NCBI RefSeq assembly: GCF_027359595.1
Contig: NZ_CP114783.1
Span: forward strand, 1,426,001-1,490,000
Reading direction: 5' to 3'
Length of the DNA: 64,000 bases
Source: Prochlorococcus marinus str. MIT 0912
GTDB lineage: Bacteria > Cyanobacteriota > Cyanobacteriia > PCC-6307 > Cyanobiaceae
In this document: one piece after another, positions 25,201 to 33,778 of the stretch
Layout: the number at the start of each line of letters is the position of its first letter
How positions within the stretch are numbered: the stretch's first letter is position 1
Notes under the pieces: generated by a model
What the model saw: only the letters and a program-made list of their open reading frames with translations
Databases searched by the model: none
Told to the model about the DNA's origin: nothing
Position numbers and translations under genes: made by a program

Positions 25201-25829
25201 CTAGCTTGGAAGGTTTGCAGAAAAGAATGGAAGAATTGGAGCCTGTAAATATGCTTGCACTGGAGGAATTGGCCAAATTAGATGAGAGGCTAAATGAACT
25301 TGAAAATCGACTTCAAGTTCTCACCGATGAAAGATCGGAGCTATTGCTTCGCATTGAGACTGTTTCAACTTTACGTCAAGAGGCCTTTATGGAGGCTTTT
25401 AAAGCAGTTGACGTACATTTTCGCGAAATTTTTGCGAGTCTCTCTGAAGGAGATGGACATTTGCAACTAGAAAACCCTGACCAACCTTTGGAAGGAGGTT
25501 TGACTTTGGTTGCTCATCCCAAAGGAAAGCCTGTAAGACGGCTTGCTGCTATGTCAGGTGGAGAAAAATCGTTAACTGCTTTAAGTTTTCTTTTTGCTTT
25601 ACAACGTTTTAGACCTTCCCCTTTTTATGCCCTTGATGAGGTGGATAGTTTTCTTGATGGAGTAAATGTTGAAAGGTTAGCTGCTTTAATTGCTCAACAA
25701 GCTCAGCATGCACAATTTCTTGTCGTAAGTCATAGAAGACCTATGATTGGAGCCTCATTGAGAACTATTGGAGTTACGCAAGCAAGGGGAAATCACACTC
25801 AAGTTGTTGGGTTGCCAATCGCAGCTTGA
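22224..25829 (+). CDS. smc: Chromosome partition protein SMC
   Basis: 1201 aa, the normal SMC length. N-terminal Walker A is G-P-N-G-S-G-K-S-N, preceded by F-K-S-F-G. Two long coiled-coil arms (about residues 170-510 and 690-1010) flank a hinge near residues 520-680 (H-G-P-V-A-N-L-G-E-V and G-A-M-T-G-G-S). C-terminal signature M-S-G-G-E-K-S-L-T-A-L and Walker B F-Y-A-L-D-E-V-D complete the head. It forms DNA-loop-extruding dimers with ScpA/B. Start TTG at 22224 (M-V-H-I-N-H-V) fits the family N-terminus. It is followed 58 bases later by a PRC-barrel gene. Confidence 0.97.
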   Translation: MVHINHVDLSHFKSFGGSMSIPLEEGFTVVTGPNGSGKSNILDGVLFCLGLANSRGMRADRLPDLVNSGVLKAGRSSETKVTVKFDLTDWVPDEAEDGIEPTEEGPWIKPGQKEWTVSRRLKVMPGGSYSSSYYADGETCNLQQLQTQLRRLRIDPEGSNVVMQGDVTRIVSMSNKDRRGLIDELAGVALFDTRIDQTRSKLDDVYERQERCRIVEQELILGKQRLQKDCEKASLYKDLKNKLLIGRQQELVLTYEDAKCGLEKLDIDHQELIKKEKIDSENLINNENNLKKSIEKLDILQKNVKELGEDQLLAVQAKLAGIESQSRELERQGLNHKNEGKKLQEYRNNLLQKKKDYKTELQDRFNDIDPKDLEEAELKCKEAEAWVESSRRKLSDVAGRSGAWMEKHQKARSEITEIRLKLDPKKLEKQNIEEDLLQLNVILKELESDQEADQSANKKVHLEINNLNKEWDKVVDSISIKKEEFQELISEKGIQERTKYRLEKEEAKLQNDIARLESRKEMIYESRGTNALSLLLESGLDGIHGPVANLGEVEDRYRIALEVAAGARLGQIVVDNDRIAAQAIDLLKRKRAGRLTFLPLNKILKNVQNKSDAFERPVFNNPNTKSGLIGKAINLIQFDSIYKYVFLYVFGETVVFSNLSSARDQIGIKRAVTLDGELLDKSGAMTGGSLNNRSLGLNFGRLKDNDDSDLLKNRLLEIGETLVNCQKKEKELMNNLDKLRTQLGTLEQKKAALDAERLTSKRSNSPLLDRQSIRAKRIGDLQKSKKQKVLQLESINIYIKPLEVHLLEIEREDKAIDNSNDSSLWAKLQNELENADRNLLSLRKKRDEISSKQSQNKLAIDRLNDQENSLIDEENRLKDSIESLATAHIAWREQNKLLNNNRQDLLNEQKDLETRFGEQRRERDFVEAEVSKKRLQLQELQWSLQRLRDNQKNMKEEMRMEAIRCSELEKKLPYPMPVISAEIRDNGLESLLSSLEGLQKRMEELEPVNMLALEELAKLDERLNELENRLQVLTDERSELLLRIETVSTLRQEAFMEAFKAVDVHFREIFASLSEGDGHLQLENPDQPLEGGLTLVAHPKGKPVRRLAAMSGGEKSLTALSFLFALQRFRPSPFYALDEVDSFLDGVNVERLAALIAQQAQHAQFLVVSHRRPMIGASLRTIGVTQARGNHTQVVGLPIAA

Positions 25830-25887
25830 TTGAATTTACTAAGATGGTCCAATATGGTTCTACTGACCCCATTCCTGCATATTTGAG

Positions 25888-26931
25888 TTGACCAACACTC
25901 AAGCCCCACAAGAATCAACACCTGCTGTCCCTAGCGACAGGTTATGGCTTCGTTCTGAGTTAATGGGGACTCAGGTTATTACTCGTGATACGGGACGGAG
26001 ATTAGGCCTTGTAGGAGAAGTCGTTGTTGATATTGATCGTAGAGAAGTTGTTGCTTTGGGTCTAAGAGATAATCCCTTAACACGTTTTTTACCTGGGTTG
26101 CCACGATGGCTTCCTCTTGACCAAATTCGGCAAGTCGGTGATGTGATTTTGGTAGATACAATAGATTCCCTTAGTGAAAACTTTGTTCCTGAAAGATTTA
26201 ATAAGGTTATTAATTGCCAGGTAATTACTGAATCAGGTGATCAATTGGGGAGAGTACTGGGATTCTCTTTTGATATTGAAACTGGAGAGCTACTTACTTT
26301 AGTTATGGGAGCATTAGGTGTTCCATTATTAGGCGAAGGCGTTTTAAGTACTTGGGAGATGCCTGTTGAAGAAATTGTTAGTAGTGGACCTGATCGAATA
26401 ATTGTTTATGAGGGGGCTGAAGAGAAATTAAAGCAATTAAATAGTGGTTTTCTTGAAAAGCTTGGCGTAGGTAATTCGGGATGGGAAGATAGCGAAAGAG
26501 AAAGGTATAGAGTTAATCTCGTCCCAGTTGAAAATCAATTAACTTCTGGAGAAAGTGCAAATGATGATCAAAGACTTCTAGAGCAATCTAAAGAGGAAAT
26601 ATTTGAAGAAGATGATATGGAATACGTAGAATTACAAGATTCTGATGAAGAACAATATAATCAAGAATTAAGATACTTAGATGAACCTACCCAGTCTTCA
26701 ATTTATTCGGAAATTGATGAAGATGAAGTAAATTATAATGAATCAGACTACCCAACTAGATCTGATAGTTTTAAAGCTAATATATCCTCTAAAAATATTA
26801 AAAATAGGTCCAAAGTAATAATAGAAGAAGAACCAATGGATGTTGAGCCTTTAGAAAAATCATCTAACCAAAAACCTCAAAATTCTCTATCTAATGATAA
26901 TGAAATATTAGATATTGAGGATCCCTGGTGA
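25888..26931 (+). CDS. PRC-barrel domain protein with acidic tail
   Basis: 347 aa. Two PRC-barrel units: about residues 20-90 (R-S-E-L-M-G-T-Q-V-I-T-R-D-T-G-R-R-L-G) and about 105-185 (Q-V-I-T-E-S-G-D-Q-L-G-R-V-L-G). The final 130 residues are acidic and disordered (E-E-D-D-M-E-Y-V-E-L-Q-D-S-D-E-E). PRC-barrels bind proteins or RNA, as in RimM and photosynthetic reaction centre H. The TTG start at 25888 is deduced from the proper N-terminus. Its position directly after smc may be only shared transcription, but hints at a link. The stop abuts the convergent LpxB-like gene. Confidence 0.85.
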   Translation: MTNTQAPQESTPAVPSDRLWLRSELMGTQVITRDTGRRLGLVGEVVVDIDRREVVALGLRDNPLTRFLPGLPRWLPLDQIRQVGDVILVDTIDSLSENFVPERFNKVINCQVITESGDQLGRVLGFSFDIETGELLTLVMGALGVPLLGEGVLSTWEMPVEEIVSSGPDRIIVYEGAEEKLKQLNSGFLEKLGVGNSGWEDSERERYRVNLVPVENQLTSGESANDDQRLLEQSKEEIFEEDDMEYVELQDSDEEQYNQELRYLDEPTQSSIYSEIDEDEVNYNESDYPTRSDSFKANISSKNIKNRSKVIIEEEPMDVEPLEKSSNQKPQNSLSNDNEILDIEDPW

Positions 26932-28209
26932 TTAACTTATAAGTTTTTTGTCCTCTAGAAGATTAATAATTTCTTGACAAAACTTTTTTGTTGCTCCTTT
27001 AGTACCTCTAAGTGCTCGAAGATCTTCCTTTTGACCAGAAAGCCGTGAAGGGGAATGTAGCCAATCAATGGCTTCTTCAGCTATTTGTGCCGTGGTTATG
27101 TGACCTACTCTTTCAGGAACAATCATTCTTTTTGCCGTTATATTTGGCCAAGCCATAAATCCTCTTTTTTTTAGTTTCACGAAGCTAATTAACAAACCTA
27201 AGCACCATTTTAAAATTGGTAATCTAGCTACTAAACCTACGAGTCCATCCCATGCTTCCATAGCGATAATGTGTTGTGTAGGTACGACAACTATCATCGG
27301 AATATTTAATGAGCCCAGCTCAGCAGTATTTGCCCCTACTGTTGTTAATGCTATATCACATTGACTGAGATCACTATATGCTGGATACTTTTCCTGCACT
27401 ACAATCACTGTCGAGTTATTTGTGATTAATATTCCTCTTTCATCTTTATTATTTGCTTTAGTTATTGATTTTATCCCAGATTTATATTGTTTTGAAATAG
27501 GATTTTTTCTGCTGCCAAAGTATTTGATTTCATCTATATTTGTGGTGGGAGCTATGGGTATTAGAAACTTACAATCTGGCATTAATTTTGATATTTTGTC
27601 AGCTACATCAAGAAAAAAAGGTATTCCAATTTTTAGTTTGGCGCTTTTTGAACCTGGCATGAGAGCAATCCATCTTCCAGGAGGGAGAGGATTATCAATT
27701 TTTGCAGTTTCTGTTAAGTCAGCTGTCAGGTCTCCAATTACTGAACATCGTTTTTGAATTCGTCTTGGTAGTTTTTCAACAATACTTTTCGACATCGCGA
27801 CAATACGATTATTCCAAAAAGGCCATCTTGTGATCCATTCTGCGTATGTCATATGTAAATATCCCAATCTTGCTGAGAGCAGAACGCTCCAAAATTGATC
27901 TCCTCCTAAAAAAATTACTAATCCTTTGGATGGCCATGAACCAAATTTTTTAGGTTGTATGAGAAGCTTCCAGAAGTTTTTTGCTTTTATTATATTTTCA
28001 AATTGCAACCATTTTTTTGCAACGAGACTTTCTTTGCCAGTTGCGTTCGGGCATGGAACCAAGACAAGATTTAATGATATTGAAGAAGCCTTTTCTCTAG
28101 GTCTTAGCGGAATTTGTTTATGAAGCTCTTTAGCAAGTGGCTTAACCCAAGTAGCTAGTTCACCTGGTCCATTTGAGACAAAGATAATTGCTAAAGGATC
28201 ATTACTCAT
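26932..28209 (-). CDS. Lipid-A-disaccharide synthase-related protein (TIGR03492 type)
   Basis: 425 aa. It opens with A-I-I-F-V-S-N-G-P-G-E-L-A-T-W, the N-terminal motif of the LpxB-related cyanobacterial family, and carries the GT-B style G-R-W-I-A-L-M-P-G-S-K-S-A-K and L-T-T-V-G-A-N-T-A-E-L-G. The reaction is unproven. The similarity to LpxB suggests a UDP-sugar-dependent transfer to a lipid. Prochlorococcus lacks a classical lipid A pathway, so a different lipid acceptor is likely (inference). Its ATG lies 26 bases from the tRNA-Leu gene on the same strand. Confidence 0.8.
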   Translation of the reverse strand: MSNDPLAIIFVSNGPGELATWVKPLAKELHKQIPLRPREKASSISLNLVLVPCPNATGKESLVAKKWLQFENIIKAKNFWKLLIQPKKFGSWPSKGLVIFLGGDQFWSVLLSARLGYLHMTYAEWITRWPFWNNRIVAMSKSIVEKLPRRIQKRCSVIGDLTADLTETAKIDNPLPPGRWIALMPGSKSAKLKIGIPFFLDVADKISKLMPDCKFLIPIAPTTNIDEIKYFGSRKNPISKQYKSGIKSITKANNKDERGILITNNSTVIVVQEKYPAYSDLSQCDIALTTVGANTAELGSLNIPMIVVVPTQHIIAMEAWDGLVGLVARLPILKWCLGLLISFVKLKKRGFMAWPNITAKRMIVPERVGHITTAQIAEEAIDWLHSPSRLSGQKEDLRALRGTKGATKKFCQEIINLLEDKKLIS

Positions 28210-28235
28210 TTATTGATGAGCTTTAGTTTTGAAAA

Positions 28236-28317
28236 TGCGGATGGCGAGACTTGAACTCGCAAGGCCGAAGCCACATGTTCCTTAGACATGCGCGTATACC
28301 AATTCCGCCACATCCGC
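28236..28317 (-). tRNA. trnL: tRNA-Leu, anticodon AAG
   Basis: 82 bases on the minus strand fold as a class II tRNA: acceptor GCGGATG/CATCCGC, D-stem GCG/CGC, anticodon stem CATGT/ACATG with loop CTAAGGA, variable arm stem GGC/GCC with TTCG loop, and T-stem GCGAG/CTCGC. The loop gives anticodon AAG (Leu, codon CUU and possibly all CUN). CCA is not encoded; discriminator is A. An A34 Leu tRNA is uncommon in bacteria. Confidence 0.92.
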
Positions 28318-28443
28318 AAGTTAACTCAGTTAAGCACCAAGTAACCATGATCATAATGCTAAACCTATTAAGCTTCTACTTAATCCGTTTCTGTCTTGGG
28401 CACTAATACTGATACGATCCGCCTGTGGCCTTAATAAATTTGA

Positions 28444-29787
28444 ATGCCCATAGGCAAATTGCTGATAGCTAATCGTGGCGAAATAGCTTTAAGAATTCTC
28501 CGTAGCTGTCGCGAGATGGGGATTGCAACTGTAGCTGTGTACAGCACTGTTGATAAGAATGCTCTTCACGTCCAATTAGCTGATGAGGCTGTTTGCGTTG
28601 GAGATTCCCCTAGTAGTAAAAGTTATCTAAATATTCCGAACATACTAGCTGCTGCAACATCACGAGGTGTTGATGCTATACATCCTGGTTATGGCTTTTT
28701 AGCTGAGAATGATCGTTTTGCAGAGATTTGCGGAGACCATGGGCTTATTTTTGTAGGTCCATCTCCTCATGCAATACGTTCAATGGGTGATAAGTCGACT
28801 GCTAAATCGACTATGCAGAAGGTTGGAGTTCCAACTGTTCCTGGAAGTGAAGGTTTGTTAGAGAGCATTGAAGAGGCTTCTCAGCTGGCCTCTGAAATGG
28901 GCTATCCAGTAATGATTAAAGCAACAGCAGGAGGTGGTGGAAGAGGAATGCGTTTAGTCGGACACTCTGATGAATTGGATAATCTTTTCAAAGCTGCACA
29001 GGGGGAAGCAGAAGCTGCATTTGGTAATCCAGGGCTATATATGGAGAAATTTATCGATCGCCCAAGGCATGTAGAGGTTCAGATTCTTGCTGATCGTTAT
29101 GGGAATGTTGTGCACCTTGGAGAGAGAGATTGCTCGATTCAAAGACGGCATCAGAAATTGTTAGAGGAATCACCAAGTCCAGCTTTAGATGATCAGTTGA
29201 GATTACAGATGGGAGAAGCAGCTGTTGCAGCAGCAAAAAGTATCAATTACGAAGGTGCTGGGACGGTTGAATTCTTACTGGATCGTCAAGGAAACTTCTA
29301 CTTTATGGAAATGAATACTCGAATACAAGTGGAGCATCCTGTAACGGAATTAGTTACTGGTATGGATCTCATATCAGAACAACTAAGAATTGCAGGAGGA
29401 GAAAAATTAAAATTTAGTCAATCAGAGATCAAGCTTGAAGGACATGCAATTGAATGCAGAATCAATGCTGAAGATCCTACTCATAATTTCAGACCCTCTC
29501 CAGGCAAAATCACAGGTTGGCTACCTCCTGGCGGACCTGGTGTTAGGGTAGATAGCCATGTTTATACTGGTTATGATATACCTCCTTTTTATGATTCTTT
29601 AATAGGAAAATTAATTGTTTGGGGGAGAGATAGAGAAGCTGCACTTAAACGCATGGAAAGGGCTTTAAACGAATGTGCAGTCACAGGAATTACAACTACT
29701 ATTGACTTTCATTTGAAATTACTTAAGAGAAAAGAATTTAAAAAAGGGGATGTTCATACAAAGTTTGTTGAACAAGAAATGCTGTAA
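28444..29787 (+). CDS. accC: Biotin carboxylase subunit of acetyl-CoA carboxylase
   Basis: 447 aa. It begins [20 protein letters not shown], the strict N-terminus of biotin carboxylases. ATP-grasp glycine loop is [18 protein letters not shown] and [12 protein letters not shown] bind bicarbonate/biotin; [14 protein letters not shown] closes the active site. It carboxylates the biotin of AccB, the first step toward malonyl-CoA and fatty acids. The accB gene is not adjacent. The region ahead (28318-28443) holds only the tRNA flank and a probable promoter. Confidence 0.97.
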   Translation: MPIGKLLIANRGEIALRILRSCREMGIATVAVYSTVDKNALHVQLADEAVCVGDSPSSKSYLNIPNILAAATSRGVDAIHPGYGFLAENDRFAEICGDHGLIFVGPSPHAIRSMGDKSTAKSTMQKVGVPTVPGSEGLLESIEEASQLASEMGYPVMIKATAGGGGRGMRLVGHSDELDNLFKAAQGEAEAAFGNPGLYMEKFIDRPRHVEVQILADRYGNVVHLGERDCSIQRRHQKLLEESPSPALDDQLRLQMGEAAVAAAKSINYEGAGTVEFLLDRQGNFYFMEMNTRIQVEHPVTELVTGMDLISEQLRIAGGEKLKFSQSEIKLEGHAIECRINAEDPTHNFRPSPGKITGWLPPGGPGVRVDSHVYTGYDIPPFYDSLIGKLIVWGRDREAALKRMERALNECAVTGITTTIDFHLKLLKRKEFKKGDVHTKFVEQEML

Positions 29788-29800
29788 AAAGCTCTTAAGA

Positions 29801-30100
29801 TCAAAATATAATTTGAGTTAGTAAACCTTGTTGACCAAGAAACAATTCTCTAAAAAGGCTTAAAAGACCTACCCAAATAATTGGAGTAACATCTACTCCT
29901 CCTATTGGAGCCACAATTTTTCGAGTAGCTACAAGTACAGGTTCAGTTGGCAAGAAGATAATTGGCCATAAACCATTTCTTAAATCTACTTTTGGGTACC
30001 AAGTCAAAATAATTCTGAGCAGGAATGCAAGGGTTAGCGAACCTATAAAAAAACCCATTAAAAAATGTAGGGTTGGAAGACTTTTCATTAACAAAGGCAT
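29801..30100 (-). CDS. ycf19: YggT family membrane protein (Ycf19)
   Basis: 99 aa with two membrane helices (about residues 12-33 and 70-88). The diagnostic loop sequence F-L-P-T-E-P-V-L-V-A-T-R-K and A-P-I-G-G-V-D-V-T-P-I-I-W is present. YggT/Ycf19 proteins act in chloroplast or cyanobacterial membranes, possibly in cytochrome b6f maturation (CCB3 relatives) or nucleoid positioning. Convergent with accC, 13 bases apart. Confidence 0.9.
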   Translation of the reverse strand: MPLLMKSLPTLHFLMGFFIGSLTLAFLLRIILTWYPKVDLRNGLWPIIFLPTEPVLVATRKIVAPIGGVDVTPIIWVGLLSLFRELFLGQQGLLTQIIF

Positions 30101-30187
30101 AACAAAGCTAAAAGCATTATTGAATAGATGGTATAAATCATCTTTTATTGCGTAAGATTACTCGGTCTTGCATAAGAATTAGCTTAA

Positions 30188-30358
30188 ATGACTTTTCATT
30201 TTTTAAATTTGTTCCTTAGTGCTGGAGCTTCTAGTCAAGCTTCTACTAGTTCTGCTGTTGGAATGATAGGGAGTTTTCTTGCCGCTGGCGCTTTGATAGT
30301 TGCACCTGCTGCTGCTGCTTTGATTTGGGTGAGTCAAAAAGATGCATTGAGTAGATAG
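30188..30358 (+). CDS. psbX: Photosystem II protein PsbX, 56 aa
   Basis: A 56-codon frame (ATG 30188, TAG 30356-30358). The membrane helix is [19 protein letters not shown] and the C-terminus [10 protein letters not shown] resembles the S-Q-K-D end of PsbX. An N-terminal Ser/Thr/Ala-rich extension of about 25 residues makes it longer than the usual 40-aa form. PsbX is a one-helix subunit near cytochrome b559 that influences plastoquinone exchange. Its position next to ycf66 and hli agrees with a photosynthesis region. A weak hairpin (AGGTTG/CAACCT) lies downstream. Confidence 0.75.
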   Translation: MTFHFLNLFLSAGASSQASTSSAVGMIGSFLAAGALIVAPAAAALIWVSQKDALSR

Positions 30359-30441
30359 CCCTAGCAAACAGCTATTTATGCCATAGACTGATAAATATAA
30401 GGTTGTTTTCAACCTGAAAATGTTTATTTAAGAGGGCAAAC

Positions 30442-31407
30442 TTGGTCAATGCCAGTCTAAATTGGGCCAGCATTGTTGGCATAGTTCTAGCTGTATGCGG
30501 AGCTGGCCTATATTTTCTTAGATCTTTTAAGCCAGCATTGGCAAGGGATTACGATGTATTTTTTGCCGCTATTGGTTTGTTATGTGGCGGGATACTTTTT
30601 TTTCAAGGATGGCGTTTAGACCCTATCCTTCAGTTTGGACAGTTTTTGCTTGCTGGAACCACTGTTTTCTTTGCTTATGAAAGTGTTCGACTGAGAGGTA
30701 TTGCAACAGATCAAGCAAGAAGATCTTCATATTTTGATGATGAACCTGAATTGCCAAGATCTTCTAGAGGAGGTTTGTCCGATGCAGGATCTGATAGGAA
30801 TTATGATCGATTTGAAGAATCTCAACGTATTAATAGAAGATTTTCAGGCAGAGAAGATTATCAAGAAGAATATGCAGATGATGACAATTATGAAAGACGT
30901 CCATCTAGGGCGGCAATCCCAGAGCAGGCTGTAAGTAGAAGGCCCAGAAATAATAGTTCCTCAGAAATTAATACTCAAGCAACTGAGAGAGATAGGAGAA
31001 TGGAAAGATTTAATAATCCAGAATCTTCTTCAGCTAGAGCCTCGAGCTTTGGCGATAGGAGAACTAGCCGACAAGAAAGTAGGCGAGGGACTCGTCCTTC
31101 AGCAAGTGCTCAAACATCAAGTCGTAGAAGAAATGGATCACCTAATGCCTCTCAGGCATCATCTGCAAGATTGAATTCTGATAATTCAAATAGGCCTTCA
31201 CCAGGATCTATTAGGCCTTCAAAAACTAATAATAGTATTGAAGATGCTGCTTTCTCTAGTGCTGAAAAAGGAGCAAGCAGAGCTAGTAGAAGGCCCTCAA
31301 AGAGTTCTGGTTCAAACCCTGTTAATCAAAGATCATCTAAAAGCTCTTATTCATCCTCGACAAGAAAGTCGAGACCAAGAGATAACAGTTCAAGATTTGA
31401 TGATTAA
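30442..31407 (+). CDS. ycf66: Ycf66 family protein with long basic low-complexity tail
   Basis: 321 aa. The N-terminal part (TTG start, M-V-N-A-S-L-N-W-A-S-I-V-G-I-V-L) has three hydrophobic segments within residues about 8-80, including L-Y-F-L-R-S-F-K-P-A-L-A-R-D-Y-D-V-F-F, typical of Ycf66. From residue about 95 the protein becomes a Ser/Arg-rich, disordered tail (repeats such as S-S-R-R-R-N-G-S and R-R-P-S-K-S-S-G) of over 220 residues, far longer than the core. Ycf66 is a plastid/cyanobacterial membrane protein of unknown role. The tail could bind nucleic acid or protein partners (inference). Confidence 0.85.
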   Translation: MVNASLNWASIVGIVLAVCGAGLYFLRSFKPALARDYDVFFAAIGLLCGGILFFQGWRLDPILQFGQFLLAGTTVFFAYESVRLRGIATDQARRSSYFDDEPELPRSSRGGLSDAGSDRNYDRFEESQRINRRFSGREDYQEEYADDDNYERRPSRAAIPEQAVSRRPRNNSSSEINTQATERDRRMERFNNPESSSARASSFGDRRTSRQESRRGTRPSASAQTSSRRRNGSPNASQASSARLNSDNSNRPSPGSIRPSKTNNSIEDAAFSSAEKGASRASRRPSKSSGSNPVNQRSSKSSYSSSTRKSRPRDNSSRFDD

Positions 31408-31418
31408 TTAAACAATTA

Positions 31419-31658
31419 TTATTTATTAATTATTCCAGCCCATTCTAAAAAAGATATTTTGCTAAGTGCTTCAACAAATAGAACTGCCATTAGACCAATC
31501 ATTGCAAATCTTCCGTTTATTCTCTCTGCATAGCCACTCCACCCAAATTCAGGAATATCATTTGTGGTTGCGCTAGGTGAAAGATTTTTAATTTCTGAAT
31601 CAGTTGTTTCTTGCTCTACTAACTGATTATCTTGGTTTGTTTCAGTATTGGAGTTCAT
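31419..31658 (-). CDS. hli: High-light-inducible (Hli) protein, 79 aa
   Basis: The C-terminal half contains G-W-S-G-Y-A-E-R-I-N-G-R-F-A-M-I-G-L-M-A, the chlorophyll-binding helix (E-R-x-N-G-R-x-A-M). The first 45 residues are a polar, Thr/Asn-rich extension. It is the last gene of a minus-strand unit, 9 bases after the ABC transporter stop, so both are probably co-transcribed. Thylakoid membrane; photoprotection is the accepted family role. Confidence 0.92.
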   Translation of the reverse strand: MNSNTETNQDNQLVEQETTDSEIKNLSPSATTNDIPEFGWSGYAERINGRFAMIGLMAVLFVEALSKISFLEWAGIINK

Positions 31659-31667
31659 AAAAATAGG

Positions 31668-33656
31668 CTAATTTTCTGTAAATTGGTAACTTGCAGCGGG
31701 CAATAATCGCCAACCTTTGTTCTCCGTGATTTCAAGTACATTTTCATGATAGTTCTTCAGTGTTGGTCTATGACCAACGCTAATGCATGCCATATCACGT
31801 TGGTTAAGAAGTTCATAAAGATGTTTTTCTGTATTTACGTCTAATGCACTTGTTGCTTCATCTAAAACAACATATTTAGGTGAATTTAGTAAAAGTCTTG
31901 CGAAAGCCAGCCTTTGTTGCTCTCCAAGAGATAATAGCCGTTGCCAATCTTGTTTGATATCTAGGTCAGGATACCTTTGGATGATTTGAGGTAACTTTAC
32001 TTCCTCTAAAACAGCTTTTAAATGTTCATCACTGAATCTATTTTTATTTAATGGATAACAAAGCTGTTCTCTCAAAGAGCCTAGAGTCATATATGGTTTT
32101 TGCGGGATAAATAGTAAATCACCATTTGAGGGCGTTTCTATTTCACCAGATTGGATTGCCCAGAGACCGCTAATAGCTCGAAGTAAAGAGGTCTTACCGC
32201 AACCAGAAGGTCCTACAACAAGTAAACTTTGACCAGACTCAATACTTACATTTAAGTTATTAATTAAGAAATTCTCTTTCCCTGGAGTTTTAATACTTAC
32301 ATTTTTAAGAATAATAGAATCGTTCTTTTTAATTTCTACTTTGAAGTCATCATACTGGTCATTTCTAATCTCATTCATGTTTGATTGAAACCCTTCAAGC
32401 CTGCCTATCGATGCTGAGAATCGAGCTAAAGCCTCTATTTTGTAAATAATAAAAAATAATGATCCCTCAAGAAGGTTGTAGTTCAAATTGGCTTGTTGAA
32501 AACTTCCATAGTCCATTTGGCCGCTGAGAATTGGTCCTGCTAGAATAATGAAAGGAATAAAGACACTTCCATAAATTCCAGAGCGTTGAAGCACTCTTAA
32601 TAGAGCTTCCCATATTATCAAAAGATTAAAATTATCAACTACAGATTTCAGTCTTCTACTGACTTCTTTTTCTTCTTGATTTTCACCAGAATAAAAAGCA
32701 ATTGATTCTGCGTTATTTCTTACATGAACAAGACCATAACGGAAATCAGCTTCAAAGCGTAATTGATCATAATTTAATTTAAATAATTTTCTACTTGCAA
32801 AAAGTAGCAAAGATGAAACTAATGTGGCGTAAAATATTAGAGCAAGTGTTAGCTCTTTGCTTATACTTAGTAAAATAAAAATATTTAATGAAAATACTAA
32901 TAAAGAATCAAAAATATTTAAAGAGAGGTCTATTGTTTGAGCAGTAAAGTCTCTGGCATCTTCAGTAATTCTTTGATCCGGATTATCGACATTTGTTTCA
33001 GACTCATCGTTGGGATTTAATATATAATATGTTCTATCATCTAAATAATCTGTTATTAGGCTTTTTGATAACCACTCTCTCCATAAAAGCTGAAGTTTTG
33101 CGGAAAAATAAAATTGGAAGCTTCTTATTGGAAGAGCTGCAATGAAACAAATTCCAAGAATCCACAAATTTTTATAACTTTCATTTTCATCTTTTTGTAT
33201 TAAGGCATTAGTTATATCTCTTACTAGAAAAGTGATTCCAGCGTTAATTCCATTTACAGACAACAACATTAAAATAATTACTCCTAGCAAAAGCCAAGGA
33301 AGCCATCTCCTTTGCCTTAATTGACCACGAATCGTAATAAATGAAAAAATACCTAAGGTAAATAAGCTTGAAATTATTATTCCCGAAGGACCATCCCATA
33401 TGACCTTTAATGAATTTTGAACACCTCCCAAAAATTGGTTTGTTATCTCTGGAGCTACGTTGGTTAACAAGCTCATTAAACCTGTTAGTAAAAATAGAAC
33501 TGTTCCGCCTACACAAAATAATAAAGCTATTAATAAATAGACAAACAACCAGCCATTACTTTTTGTATAAGGTAGAAAATATGGCTGAGTAAGCTTTCTT
33601 AATTTAATAAGTTGGCTTACTAGTCCTTTTTGAGCTTTCGAAATTGATGAGGTCAT
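31668..33656 (-). CDS. ABC transporter, ABCD/SbmA-BacA-type fused permease and ATPase
   Basis: 662 aa. An N-terminal membrane domain has six or so helices in residues 35-420. The ATPase domain (about 440-655) has Walker A G-P-S-G-C-G-K-T-S, a signature L-S-L-G-E-Q-Q-R-L-A-F-A-R that replaces the usual S-G-G, Walker B Y-V-V-L-D-E-A-T-S-A-L-D and H-loop S-V-G-H-R. This is the family of peroxisomal ABCD/YddA-type transporters; substrates range from fatty acids to peptides. Co-transcribed with hli. The substrate cannot be inferred. Confidence 0.88.
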   Translation of the reverse strand: MTSSISKAQKGLVSQLIKLRKLTQPYFLPYTKSNGWLFVYLLIALLFCVGGTVLFLLTGLMSLLTNVAPEITNQFLGGVQNSLKVIWDGPSGIIISSLFTLGIFSFITIRGQLRQRRWLPWLLLGVIILMLLSVNGINAGITFLVRDITNALIQKDENESYKNLWILGICFIAALPIRSFQFYFSAKLQLLWREWLSKSLITDYLDDRTYYILNPNDESETNVDNPDQRITEDARDFTAQTIDLSLNIFDSLLVFSLNIFILLSISKELTLALIFYATLVSSLLLFASRKLFKLNYDQLRFEADFRYGLVHVRNNAESIAFYSGENQEEKEVSRRLKSVVDNFNLLIIWEALLRVLQRSGIYGSVFIPFIILAGPILSGQMDYGSFQQANLNYNLLEGSLFFIIYKIEALARFSASIGRLEGFQSNMNEIRNDQYDDFKVEIKKNDSIILKNVSIKTPGKENFLINNLNVSIESGQSLLVVGPSGCGKTSLLRAISGLWAIQSGEIETPSNGDLLFIPQKPYMTLGSLREQLCYPLNKNRFSDEHLKAVLEEVKLPQIIQRYPDLDIKQDWQRLLSLGEQQRLAFARLLLNSPKYVVLDEATSALDVNTEKHLYELLNQRDMACISVGHRPTLKNYHENVLEITENKGWRLLPAASYQFTEN

Positions 33657-33778
33657 ATTAATTAGATTATTTCAAAGTCAATAAATACTTGATTAGCAAT
33701 AAGGCTAGCTTATTTTTTTAAGTTAATTTGAAGTTTTTTAAAGCAAAAACTCATTAAAAAGTTATTCATCTGTATATA

